Source: Sphaerulina vaccinii
Lineage: Eukaryota; Ascomycota; Dothideomycetes; Mycosphaerellales; Mycosphaerellaceae
Assembly: GCA_022570795.1 (NCBI GenBank)
Contig: JAKUDP010000028.1
Span: 744,001 to 808,000, forward strand
Direction: 5' to 3'
Length of the DNA: 64,000 nucleotides
The position numbers were made by a program, and so were the translations under genes. The notes under the pieces are model-generated. The model searched no databases, was not told the origin of the DNA, and saw only the letters and a list, made by a program, of their open reading frames with translations. Shown one piece after another: positions 1-9,838 of the stretch; within the stretch, counting starts at the first letter, position 1; each line of letters starts with the position of its first letter.

Positions 1-3000
1 TACACGCAGCAGGTGCCTGCTGACTTCAGATCGTACGAGCTCACGGACGAAATTGACGACAACAATGCCATGAGATTGACGGACGCACTGCCCATCATCA
101 CAGGTATCACAGGTCTTGGTGGCCAGCGACTTCTCACTTCGTCCGATGGCGGAGACGTGGACACTCCAGAACAGTACATACCTGCGGGGACTGCAGGCAA
201 CATCATCCGCGAGAAACGACCCATGGTATTCATGCTAAAGCACGATAGCTCTGGACTCGAATATCTCAGCGCTTTACTATACACCTTCACCAAAGGTAGT
301 GAGCTGTCTGTTGCTATAACTGAAGCTGCCTTGGATCTTCACGGCGCTGCAGAGACCATCACGCTGTTCACATCATTGCTGGCTGCATGCCTGGACCGTC
401 CAGGTGGTGCTGCAACAGCCCAGGAATTGATTGTGAAACTCAGCTCCGGCCTGAGCAGCAGCCATGACATCGTGTCCATCGTTGCCACTATATTGGAGAC
501 TGAGCTCCTGGCGCATCTTGAACAGGTTACACAAGACGGCTCGCTAAGCGTTGTCGCTGCTGCGACGGAGTTCCTCAACGTTGTAATAAGGATCTCGCCA
601 GAACGAGTCTGGTCAATCCTCGCAAAGAGCAGTCTACTTGGACTTGCAAGCGGTGCAATTTCTCTAGTGGCGGTGGTCAATGGCACGGAAGTGCAGCTTG
701 GCCAGTATCGCTTCTTGCAAGCATGTGTTGAATTACATTCGCTTCTGATCGAAGATGCGATTGGTGGCCTGGCTAAACGAAATGCCAGACCAACTGAAGT
801 AGTCAAGTCTACTCGCTTCAACCTGAAGAGCAGGCAGGACTCGCTAGACTCCACACCAGCTCGTACCATGAGCGTTGTGCTCAATGCTTTCCAAAAGATT
901 CTACTAGATGCTTACCAAAGTTTCTCGGACTGGAAATGGGAAGATCTCAAACAGCGCTGTAGCCTGACTGTGACTCTGCTAAAGTCTTTTTCCGACTTGC
1001 TACGGAGTACCTACGGCATCAATGTGTCGAAGCACCCTTCCAAACGGCTCACATTCGTCCTTGCGCCTGCTGCCGACTCCATTGTCAACATATGCGCGCC
1101 CAAAGCAGGCAGCAATCCACTAGCCACCACAACACACAAGATTCTGCATGAAAGCCTGCCAATCGCAGATGATGCGACACCAGTTCAGATACGCCAATTG
1201 CTCATTGAGCAGGTACGTGCTGTTTTCAGCTTTCTCGTCACGGTCCTTCGTGTCGCGAAGCACGGCAATGACATCCTAGCCAAGGACACACCGGCGGCAG
1301 AGTGGCGCAAAGTTACGAGGGATCGCTCCTATAATCTCGCCTCTGGCATTGTGCAGAGCATGCCTACCCTGGCGTCTCTGCTCGCCAGCGATCATGCAAT
1401 CAGAGCTGACCTATTTACTCTCTTCGAAGAACTAATCGGTGCTCTGGGTGCCGGCGATGAGGATCCACCATCGATACTCGCCCAATTTGATACAGACGCA
1501 GCTCAGGCTTTCCTTCAGGTTGTGACAGAACTGGATCGGCCGCTCTGTGATACGCAAATTGAACGTAGCGCGTGGGATTTCCTCGCCACCGTTATGGATA
1601 GCAAGCAACAATGGTTCGCGATCTATCTCCTTACCGGGAAGCTGCCGAAGAGTCGAGCTCATCGCCGCCATGAAGAAGAGATCAAAGGCAAGCCAATACT
1701 TGCTCATGTGTTGAGTCAGCTTGCATCGATTGCGGACTTGCCACCTCAGCGTGCAGTTGGTATGCTGAAGTTCATCGCTGTGGCTCAGCAGACCTGGGTA
1801 TGGGCCACGAACGAAGTTAGGTCACATACGGACTTCCTCACCAACACACTGTCATGGCTAGGGTCACTTCACGCGCCTCCAACAAATCCGACTCCTGACG
1901 CAGCTATTATTAGCGCCAGGGAGCACGAAATGGCCGCTTACTTATGCGAAATCTTCGCGATCAATTTACACGCAGGTCTCGAGATTGGCGATAAGACGGT
2001 GCTGAGATTACTAGTTACCAAACTAGACTTCCTACGTGATCATGGAGTCCGAGTTGATGCATGGAATAAGTCGCTACACAGAAGTCTTGAAAGCAACCTG
2101 ACGAAAGCGTTCCCGGCCATTGATCTGTCTGACTTCACGCGGACCTCCGTGAATCCTGCTCCTTATGGTAGAGGCTATGTCTTCGATAATGGCATCGCCA
2201 CGACCATCTTCCGACACAATAGAGCTTGGGGTGGTGCGACGGCAGATCAAGGCTTCGCCGACGAGTTTGCTCGGGTGAATGCCAATCTGAGCCTTCTGCA
2301 CGCACAAACCACGCTACTAAAGAGCTGGAAGACATTGGCAACTACACTGTGCGACTGTGCGGAGCAAGATGCATCACTGCAGATCCAGCTGGCCAACATC
2401 GTCGAGCAATGCTTGATCGCGAGTGCCGAACCTCAGCTCGATCAACCTGGAATGGCAGATGCCATGCAGATGCGTCTCGAACTTGCATTTGTGCTCACTT
2501 CGAAACTAGTGGCTCTCAAGACCCAAGATGATGCCATGAAGAAACTCTTGCCAGCGGCATGGACACTAGTCGCAACCATCCCAGCCGACTACGATGTAGC
2601 CACACTTCCGGAAGATGTACGATACTACCGGCAACTGCTTCAGGTCCTGTACCTCACCATATTACCTCACAACTACATTCCGAAGCCTCGAGCTGAAGGA
2701 GAAATGCATTCCCTCCCGCCACAGACAGCATCCACACTTGTCAACATTGTAGGCAAAGTGATAGCACCAGGCTTTCGGGCGCTCTGCGGCAATCTTCACA
2801 CCGACATCGAGCTTGCCCTACCAGCTGATTTTGCGCTTTTGACAGCACTTCTCCAGGCGATTCTAGCGGTCCCAGGCATCAACACGGTCCAAACACTTAT
2901 TTCAGACATTGTAGCGGGCTCCAACATCATCCGCGGCGCATTGAGCTTGTACTCCTGGGCAGATCGACTCGCCAATGAGGAGACGCAAGACCCCATCTAC

Positions 3001-3669
3001 GGCGAAATAGCGATCATGTTCCTTCTCGCGCTGTCTACTGTGCGCCCAATAGCGGAACAGATGGCTTTGGAGGGCGTTCTTGCACAACTATCATCAGCAA
3101 ATCTGTCGTCCTACTTCCGAGTCCAAGGTGGCAAGGGACCATTCGACGAACCGCAACGAATGTTCGTGATATGGTCAGAAGGCTACTTGCCGTTATGTCT
3201 CAACTTGCTAGACTCTGTTGGCCCAGCCATTGCAGCAGAGATTTCTTCTTTCCTTAACGGCTTCCCTGGACAACTCGATCGGGCGGCACATTCGCTGATC
3301 AACGAAACTCCTACACCACGCAACCCACGCGCAGGCGCAGTTACGCTTGGCACTGTCTCTGAAGCTCATAGCTTGGCCATGATCTCTCTGATCCTCAGTT
3401 CCGACATGGCGAGAGGTGCGGCGGATGGTATCAATGCGGCAGATATTCCTGATCTGAATTATGATGGACAGAGTGTGAAAAGCTTGGTCGAGACACTGAC
3501 TAGGAGTAAGCGAAGTTTGATTGATCGCATTAGACCGGCAACACCGCTGGAAGAGAGATGGATGAATACACCCGGTACAGCGAATGCAGACAATCTGCTG
3601 GTGCAAAAAATCGAGAAGGAAATGAACAGTATGTTGGCCTGCTTCGAAGGAGCGGAGAGCCCATCGTAG
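1..3669 (+). CDS. NUP188: Nucleoporin Nup188, C-terminal part (5' end outside window)
   Basis: The reading frame is open from base 1 to the TAG at 3667-3669 (1222 aa visible), with no intron seen. The gene begins upstream of the window, because family members are about 1800 aa and the frame has no stop at the edge. The protein is an all-helical solenoid with no catalytic motif. A block at about residues 715-780 (YDNG-type stretch, HNRAWGG, then NANLSLLHAQTTLLKSW) resembles the conserved C-terminal region of fungal Nup188. The family forms part of the inner ring of the nuclear pore complex with Nup192, Nic96 and Pom34. A Nup192/205-type scaffold is the main alternative. The identification rests on recalled family resemblance. 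Confidence 0.75.
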   Translation, partial: YTQQVPADFRSYELTDEIDDNNAMRLTDALPIITGITGLGGQRLLTSSDGGDVDTPEQYIPAGTAGNIIREKRPMVFMLKHDSSGLEYLSALLYTFTKGSELSVAITEAALDLHGAAETITLFTSLLAACLDRPGGAATAQELIVKLSSGLSSSHDIVSIVATILETELLAHLEQVTQDGSLSVVAAATEFLNVVIRISPERVWSILAKSSLLGLASGAISLVAVVNGTEVQLGQYRFLQACVELHSLLIEDAIGGLAKRNARPTEVVKSTRFNLKSRQDSLDSTPARTMSVVLNAFQKILLDAYQSFSDWKWEDLKQRCSLTVTLLKSFSDLLRSTYGINVSKHPSKRLTFVLAPAADSIVNICAPKAGSNPLATTTHKILHESLPIADDATPVQIRQLLIEQVRAVFSFLVTVLRVAKHGNDILAKDTPAAEWRKVTRDRSYNLASGIVQSMPTLASLLASDHAIRADLFTLFEELIGALGAGDEDPPSILAQFDTDAAQAFLQVVTELDRPLCDTQIERSAWDFLATVMDSKQQWFAIYLLTGKLPKSRAHRRHEEEIKGKPILAHVLSQLASIADLPPQRAVGMLKFIAVAQQTWVWATNEVRSHTDFLTNTLSWLGSLHAPPTNPTPDAAIISAREHEMAAYLCEIFAINLHAGLEIGDKTVLRLLVTKLDFLRDHGVRVDAWNKSLHRSLESNLTKAFPAIDLSDFTRTSVNPAPYGRGYVFDNGIATTIFRHNRAWGGATADQGFADEFARVNANLSLLHAQTTLLKSWKTLATTLCDCAEQDASLQIQLANIVEQCLIASAEPQLDQPGMADAMQMRLELAFVLTSKLVALKTQDDAMKKLLPAAWTLVATIPADYDVATLPEDVRYYRQLLQVLYLTILPHNYIPKPRAEGEMHSLPPQTASTLVNIVGKVIAPGFRALCGNLHTDIELALPADFALLTALLQAILAVPGINTVQTLISDIVAGSNIIRGALSLYSWADRLANEETQDPIYGEIAIMFLLALSTVRPIAEQMALEGVLAQLSSANLSSYFRVQGGKGPFDEPQRMFVIWSEGYLPLCLNLLDSVGPAIAAEISSFLNGFPGQLDRAAHSLINETPTPRNPRAGAVTLGTVSEAHSLAMISLILSSDMARGAADGINAADIPDLNYDGQSVKSLVETLTRSKRSLIDRIRPATPLEERWMNTPGTANADNLLVQKIEKEMNSMLACFEGAESPS

Positions 3670-4503
3670 ATCATTGTAGAGCCTGTAGGCTTCCGACGGA
3701 CTAGAGCATCCAATGCAGCTGTAGAATAGGTGGTCTTTGTCCTGATTGAGCAGTTGCTGCATCAGACTGATCTGGATGATGTAGATAGATGGAGGAGTAC
3801 TTATGCCCAAAGCTCGGCAGAACCGAAGATTACCGCCGCACACTGTCTCTACCCACGAGTGCTTAGAGTCTTTCGACAGAGTATAGAGAGCCGTATACTG
3901 TCTGCAAACACTAACGAGGGATCTCTGATCTCGTTACAGGTTTGTTCAGTGCTATAATACTAAGGCTCCCTTGTCTGCGACAGAGTGTTAGGGTTGCCCG
4001 AAAGTAATGGGACGACGATGAGATAGCAAGTGAATGTCGAAGAACACCACATTCTGGATATGCTTTAGGATGGAGGAGAGCGTTTTATTGATATAGTGAT
4101 AGTTGATGGTTATAGATCGATTGATACAGATCGTAGAGGCCAATTTACGCAAAATTGTAGTAGAGATATTTCGGAAACATCGATATGTCGAATTTTGTAT
4201 GCTGACTGACCTACATCTCCCGGAACTACAACGACGATATGATTGAGAATGCTGGAGAGCACGCGATTCACTATGGAACATAGTGAGGCTCTTTTGCTAG
4301 CTATTTGGACAAACTATGAGATCAATGCATAGGTGCCTGACAACGACCACTTTCATCAATCTTGCCCAACCTGATTTGTGCAGCAGCAGTCAATCCCTTG
4401 ACTACACACCACAAGCAAAGTATAGAGTGCAAGTAACAGAGACATGTAGGCACTTTCTGCCATTGATCTCATCGAAAGAGGTATATCTATCATATCATAC
4501 TTC
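3670..4503. other. Intergenic, convergent 3' ends of NUP188 and VPS39
   Basis: Between two converging genes. The only open frames are short, and none looks like a protein. No RNA gene or repeat was recognised. It should hold both 3' UTRs. Confidence 0.5.
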
Positions 4504-7500
4504 TCATCCCCACCCAGCAATACTCCTCCTCATACCATCACCACCACCACCCATTCTCTTAGCATTCCCACTCCTCCCAATACATCCATAATGAATCACC
4601 TCATTATCAGGATAGACTCTAACAGCACTAGCGCCAAATCTCTTATGACAAACTTTACAATGATCATCTTCTCCAATTCTCACGCGTCGATTCTTACCCA
4701 AAGGTTTCTCGTGCGCTAAACCCTCAGGGCCAAGCAGGAGAGTTCGTTCAGTGTTTGTGCGTCTGACACTTTCGAGACCACGAACGACCATTTCTTCTCG
4801 GAGGATTGAGGTGGCGTTTCGGATGCGGCCTCGGAAGTAGTCTTGTAGTTCTTTGACTGCTAGGTCATCGGGCATGAGATCTAATGTACTGCTGGCTGGG
4901 AGACGAGCTCCATGTTTGCTGAGTAGATCGAGAGCTTGGGGCCAGCGTTTCTCCTCGTCTTTGGGAGGTTGGAGGTATAGTCCTAGGAGGACGGCGAAGA
5001 TGTTCGATTTGTCGTCTGTTTCTTTTGGTTCCACTTGACGGAAGTGTTTCTCGTGCTTGGAAGTGCTATCAAGGAGGCAAGCTTCTTGTTCAGCTTTGTC
5101 TTCTATGTAGATTCTGTTACAGTACTCTTCTGCTTTGGAGTAATCTTTGATCTCGAAGGCGTAGATTTCCAGCGCTTGTTTGTGGTTGCCCATTGCGCTG
5201 AGGACGATGGCGCGAGATTCGAAGAATGATGGGGAGTCTTTAGGAAGCTGTTGGAAGGTCTTGCGCTTGTTGTATGAGGGACTTTTAAGCAAGAAGCTTT
5301 CAAGCTTCGTTTTGAGGCTGTCCCGATACGGTTCTGCAATGTCGGACTTCTTAAGCTCGGCAAGGTATAGGTCTATCAAGCGTTGATGGAACTCTCCATC
5401 ATTGTCGCCAAGTTCGTTGATGATGTGCTCAAGATATTGGATCTCGAGCTTCTCGTCGCTCTCGCCCAGAAACTCAAGGACCTGCTGACGAGGTAGCCGC
5501 TCAGCATTGTCAGTGTCGGCAATGAAAATGTCCATGCCTATCTCTGGATTCTCCTCGAGTGGCCAACGTGCGTACTCGAGAATGAGATCTACGAGATCTG
5601 GCGGAAGTTGTTTGAGGTAGCCAGCTGTGCGCTGAGGACCACGCATTGCTTCAGGGACTGTACCCTCTGCTTGTCCTTTGCCAAACTTGGCCAGTAGCTC
5701 TAATGCTTGACGATGCAGTTTCTTGCCATGCAGGAAGTCGATCAGCTCACTATATCGTTCGCCTTCATAAAGCGCCGACTGCACGACTTCTGGATCACAG
5801 AAGTTGTCGATACGGAACAGAGAGCCTGCCAAACTTGGTGTGGCGAGCATGTAAGCACGGAACAGAGTGGTGTCGACCAGCTTAGCAACTCTCAGTAGCT
5901 CCGCTTGCCAGTCAACGTCTTCTCTCTTCTTCTCCAGAATCCCTGGTGCGAGCAAGTTGCTAAAAGGAGGCTTCCCGGTTTCGCTATCGAAGACTGGTGG
6001 GTCTTCCTTAAGGGTACCATCGTAAGTTAGATAAGTCGGCACACGTCTTCTGGTGTCGGCCAGGAAACCTGTCAGAGCTCTAGCAGCGCTTTTGAGGTCA
6101 TCGCCTTCTAATGGCTTATCTGGCACTGCTGCTGCTTTGGTACGGATACTGGCGTTGTCTGTATCGTGGCGAGCAGGAGATCGAATCGATGCCGCATCTG
6201 AGTCCACCTTCTTGTGGCTACCCGTAAGCTTGCCGAACATGCCTTTGACAGGAGTGACTGGGTTGAGCTTAGAGCTCTCTTCCGATTGCTTGTCAGTCGT
6301 TTCAGTAGGTTCTGGCTCGCTCGTCTCCTCAACCAAAGACGACAGATCGCCAGCGATACTGCGAGGGTATAGGGCAATAACACGCTCTGGTGTGGTCTGC
6401 GCATCTACGAAGATATCACGCGCCGCATTGTATTTCTGCTGATGGAAAAGTGCAATGCCTTTCTGCGTCATGATTTCTCGTATACGTCCAGCCTTGTCGT
6501 CTATCAATGTATCCTCAAGTAGCTCCAGCAGACTGACAGCCTCATCGAAGCGCTGCTTCGCAACCAGCTCGGTCAGTTGCGAGGGATAAGAGAGTGCGTT
6601 CATTCGCCAGATAGTGCGCTCGGAAGCGACCAGGAAGCCTTTGCCAGCGTGAGCCAGACTGATATAGGGCTGTGGTACATGCAGGATGGTCGCGCCGAGT
6701 ACGCTGATAGTCTGTAGCAAGGACAACGTCTCTGGATTTCGTATCTGTAGAGTACCTTTATCAGGCGGCTGAAGTGCTAAGAGATATGGATAGCTGAAGC
6801 CAATCTGCTCCGGGGCCAGAGCCCAAGGCACTTGACGCTTCTCGAGCGGTTTGCCGTCAATGGTAACGAACAGAGTGTTGACATCTTTCGCCAGGAGTAC
6901 TTGGTCTCGAGACAAGCCAGTGGCCATCGGCTTTGGCACCCAACTTCCCATGCCCATGTAACCCATACCACTGCTACTGACCGCACCGAAGCGTACGCCT
7001 GCGAGTTCGCCAGAGCCTGCATCAGTCGCTGCGTTGGCCGTCCGCTTACTGATTGGAGTCACTTCTTCAGTGAGTATGTCAATGGTGCTGAAGCCAGGAT
7101 CCATTCCGGCGACCAAGTGTGTACCGTCAGCCCATATCAAGCTCTTGACACTGGCCTCCAGGCTGATCTCAGCCACATCTGGCAACAACTCCATATCCTG
7201 CCACGTCCAGCACAGAATCTTGCGCTTGGCTCCCACTGCCAGTCGGGACACAAGGCCAGGGACGTTGGTCTCGGGGTCCTTGACTACGTTGCTCGTGACG
7301 GCAAAGCACACGGCGCCCTTCGTTCGTTCCAGGCGTTCCACGAGCTCGTATGTTTGCAGGTCGTGCAGCGAGACATATGTGTCACTCAGACTGACAAGCA
7401 GATTGGCTTCCTTCACGATAGCGAGCTGTTGCACAGGCTTCTTGCTGAACTTGTCTTCCTCTCGCAGCACATCGACCAGCTTCGTTTTGGAAGGGCTTGG

Positions 7501-7719
7501 AGGGACATCACTGCCGCCGCCATTGCTTCCCGCACCGTCACCGTTGCCATTGCTGTTCGAGTCCCCACCGCCCACAGACTCGTTCACGAGGAACACGCGC
7601 AGAGCTCCGGTGCTCAGGCCAGCCAGAATGCGATCGCCATAGGCCAGAAGCGACTCGACTTTGGCCTTGTCGCGCGTGCGGACTTCGTAGATGGGCTGCG
7701 CCTTGAACGCCGATAGCAT
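4504..7719 (-). CDS. VPS39: HOPS/vacuolar sorting protein Vps39/Vam6
   Basis: Intronless, 1071 aa from the ATG at 7719. An in-frame ATG at 7839 would add 40 residues, but family proteins start at the MLSAF...PIYEV segment and this ATG has A at -3. An N-terminal citron-homology (CNH) beta-propeller spans about residues 10-340, with a low-complexity SNGNGDG insert near 50-70. A long alpha-solenoid (clathrin-repeat/Vps39_1) follows, then the C-terminal Vps39_2 region with a zinc-finger-like CKVC...GC pair near the end. Vps39 is a HOPS tethering subunit that binds the Rab Ypt7 at the vacuole and takes part in vacuole-mitochondria contacts. It shares a 252-bp divergent promoter with LSM1. Confidence 0.88.
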   Translation of the reverse strand: MLSAFKAQPIYEVRTRDKAKVESLLAYGDRILAGLSTGALRVFLVNESVGGGDSNSNGNGDGAGSNGGGSDVPPSPSKTKLVDVLREEDKFSKKPVQQLAIVKEANLLVSLSDTYVSLHDLQTYELVERLERTKGAVCFAVTSNVVKDPETNVPGLVSRLAVGAKRKILCWTWQDMELLPDVAEISLEASVKSLIWADGTHLVAGMDPGFSTIDILTEEVTPISKRTANAATDAGSGELAGVRFGAVSSSGMGYMGMGSWVPKPMATGLSRDQVLLAKDVNTLFVTIDGKPLEKRQVPWALAPEQIGFSYPYLLALQPPDKGTLQIRNPETLSLLQTISVLGATILHVPQPYISLAHAGKGFLVASERTIWRMNALSYPSQLTELVAKQRFDEAVSLLELLEDTLIDDKAGRIREIMTQKGIALFHQQKYNAARDIFVDAQTTPERVIALYPRSIAGDLSSLVEETSEPEPTETTDKQSEESSKLNPVTPVKGMFGKLTGSHKKVDSDAASIRSPARHDTDNASIRTKAAAVPDKPLEGDDLKSAARALTGFLADTRRRVPTYLTYDGTLKEDPPVFDSETGKPPFSNLLAPGILEKKREDVDWQAELLRVAKLVDTTLFRAYMLATPSLAGSLFRIDNFCDPEVVQSALYEGERYSELIDFLHGKKLHRQALELLAKFGKGQAEGTVPEAMRGPQRTAGYLKQLPPDLVDLILEYARWPLEENPEIGMDIFIADTDNAERLPRQQVLEFLGESDEKLEIQYLEHIINELGDNDGEFHQRLIDLYLAELKKSDIAEPYRDSLKTKLESFLLKSPSYNKRKTFQQLPKDSPSFFESRAIVLSAMGNHKQALEIYAFEIKDYSKAEEYCNRIYIEDKAEQEACLLDSTSKHEKHFRQVEPKETDDKSNIFAVLLGLYLQPPKDEEKRWPQALDLLSKHGARLPASSTLDLMPDDLAVKELQDYFRGRIRNATSILREEMVVRGLESVRRTNTERTLLLGPEGLAHEKPLGKNRRVRIGEDDHCKVCHKRFGASAVRVYPDNEVIHYGCIGRSGNAKRMGGGGDGMRRSIAGWG

Positions 7720-7971
7720 TGTGGCGGCAGGACGTAGGCGCGTTATCGGGGAATCATGTTCGACGGGACTTCTCAAGAGTCGCCAAAGGTGTTGTTCGCA
7801 AGTGAAGGAGGGTAAGGTATAAGCATGGCACCATGGCACGTACAGAACGTGAAGCCTTGAGAGACGTCACAAACGCGCTAGTCTGCCGCCGTGAACAACC
7901 CACTCGACAACCAACTCGCGAACACTCATCCACACACACTCCTTTGACCAACTCGCCACCTCTTCACGCAC

Positions 7972-8629
7972 ATGGAGAACCTCAGCCTCCAGGATGCGGG
8001 TCCTCCAATGCCGCCAGGGCCGCCTCAACTACCTCCTCAGATGTTCACGACCGCGGCGCAACTTCTAGATCTTACCGACAGTGAGTGCACTCATTGTGCG
8101 CCTAGCCTAGGCTTGACTACAGAAGCTGCGACGATACTAGCAAGTGCACAGAGAAGCTCGTGATAGCATTACGAGACGGACGGAAGCTCATCGGAGTGCT
8201 AAGAAGTTGGGACCAATTTGGTAGGCCAGTCGACAAACACTTTCGTTACGGAAACCAGGCATTGATATTCTGGTAGGGAATTTGGTGTTACAAGATACTG
8301 TCGAGCGTCTATTCGTTCAAAATCTCTACGCCGATATCGAGCGTGGACTGTTCCTGGTTCGAGGAGAGAATGTATTGCTGCTTGGAGAGATCGTACGTGC
8401 ACACGCATGGTCTCCATGTAGCGCTTCCAGGATATTGTTACTGATCTGGTAGCAGGACCTGGACAAGGACGACTACATTCCTGAGCCATTCGAGCAAGCA
8501 TCTGCAGAGCAGGTGTTCCAGCTCAAGAAGCAGGAAGAGCAGAACAGGAAAAAGACCGACAAGGTCAAGCAAAAGAAGCTTGGTGAGCTCGGCTTCGAAG
8601 GTGAACACAGTGGCGAGATCGTATTCTAG
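7972..8629 (+). CDS. LSM1: U6 snRNA-associated Sm-like protein Lsm1 (4 exons)
   Basis: Reconstructed by hand because introns break it into short frames. Exons are 7972-8080, 8152-8220, 8277-8392 and 8456-8629. The introns (71, 56 and 63 nt) keep frame exactly and give 155 aa. A proline-rich N-terminus leads into the Sm fold: KKLVIALRDGRKLIGVLRSWDQF (Sm1), then RGLFLVRGENVLLLGEIDLD (Sm2). This is the Lsm1 signature. The Lys/Gln-rich C-terminal helix fits Lsm1, which lays such an extension over the ring. Lsm1 is a subunit of the cytoplasmic Lsm1-7/Pat1 complex that binds oligoadenylated mRNA 3' ends and promotes decapping. The start codon has a C-rich leader. Confidence 0.9.
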
Positions 8630-9838
8630 CAGAGAAGTGCTGGTCTACTACTTCTAAGTTACATACTCCTTGAACATGCAGGAGTCAACCCGGACGCTGG
8701 TAACAGAAGACATAAATTGTCTAATGCATCAATTCTCTCGTGATAGGCATGGCGTCCATTGCCTCCGACAACAAGAGTCGATGTCTCGCACAGAAGGCCT
8801 CGTGCTTTATACCTCCGGCTTTTTGGTACTTGCTGGATCAGTGCGCGTGGTCGGCGAACACAGGCACAATGAACTGCGCAATAGCCACATGCAACGATCA
8901 AAAGATGACACTGTCGTACGCTTCACCTATAATCAGAAAGGAAAGAGAGCAACTCAGCGGCACATCTTACTCTGTACGCCTGTACAGAATGACTATGTAC
9001 TCTACTCGAGCTCGATACCATCATCAATGCTGCTGCTGCTGCAGAGCGCAGTGGGTCAGCGAATACTTGAGATTACGCAACTCGACGAACCAGAAGCTTC
9101 GCCTTGCGACATTAAAAAGTATCACAACTCAAACGTAGAAGCACTGTGAACTCGATGTAGGCTATCATAAAGAACACACGACAGATACTGAGCTGTAGCC
9201 TGCTAATGTCACATGAAGATGGCAATGGATCATGGGTCGGTGTCACTTTTCCTAGGTCCCGCGTTTCGAGATGGCTCATTCACTCTCGGCAAGCGGAAAG
9301 GGCCGTAGTCTGTGCTTGATTCGATACCTGCCAAAGCTCGACTTCGCAACGCATCTTCGTCCTTACAACCACAACATCATCACATACCATCAGCAACCAC
9401 CTTCAATATCGGCCTGGGCACGCCTGCTGGTACACTGAACCGCTTCGAAGCTTCTGGACCAAATTTTATTCACTTGACGCGCGCGCTAGTCGTGTACATC
9501 GAAATCGCCTCCGTACGCGCACCCGAGCAAGGTAAGCCACAGTCCTTTCGTCCGTGTATATGTGATGTGCTCTCGTGCACAATAACCTAGGGAAAGCCAA
9601 ATTGCGAGTTCCACGAAGTGCGGATATAACGTCTACCTGCATTCATTCACCTTCACTTCGCCAAAGTGAATATTACGACGCGCCAAGAGAAATCAGCGGC
9701 TTTCCCGCCCCACTGGAACCAGTCATTTTCGCCAGCTGCGATCAGACACTTTCACCTATCCAATGCCATACTGAGCCGCATAAAGCACACAGTACCACAC
9801 ACGAGCACCTCGCTAACTTTTCGAGAAGATTCACCTGC
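8630..9838. other. Intergenic region, LSM1 3' side and promoter of the 9839 gene
   Basis: About 1.2 kb. Overlapping short frames at 8670-9149 (both strands) have no recognisable domain or favourable codon use. A GTAAGC...CTAG segment at about 9533-9592, upstream of the next start codon, could be a 5'-UTR intron. Nothing else was recognised. Confidence 0.35.

Noticed and set aside
6832..7716. 294-aa plus-strand frame, plus many others over 100 aa opposite long genes (e.g. 339-884, 3208-3843, 28252-28737, 58283-58744)
   Set aside because: They lie antisense to strongly identified coding exons, have no domains and reflect the codon bias of the opposite strand.
8670..9149. 159-aa frame after LSM1
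   Set aside because: Overlapped by equal-length frames in other phases, no domain, no splice extension, mixed composition.
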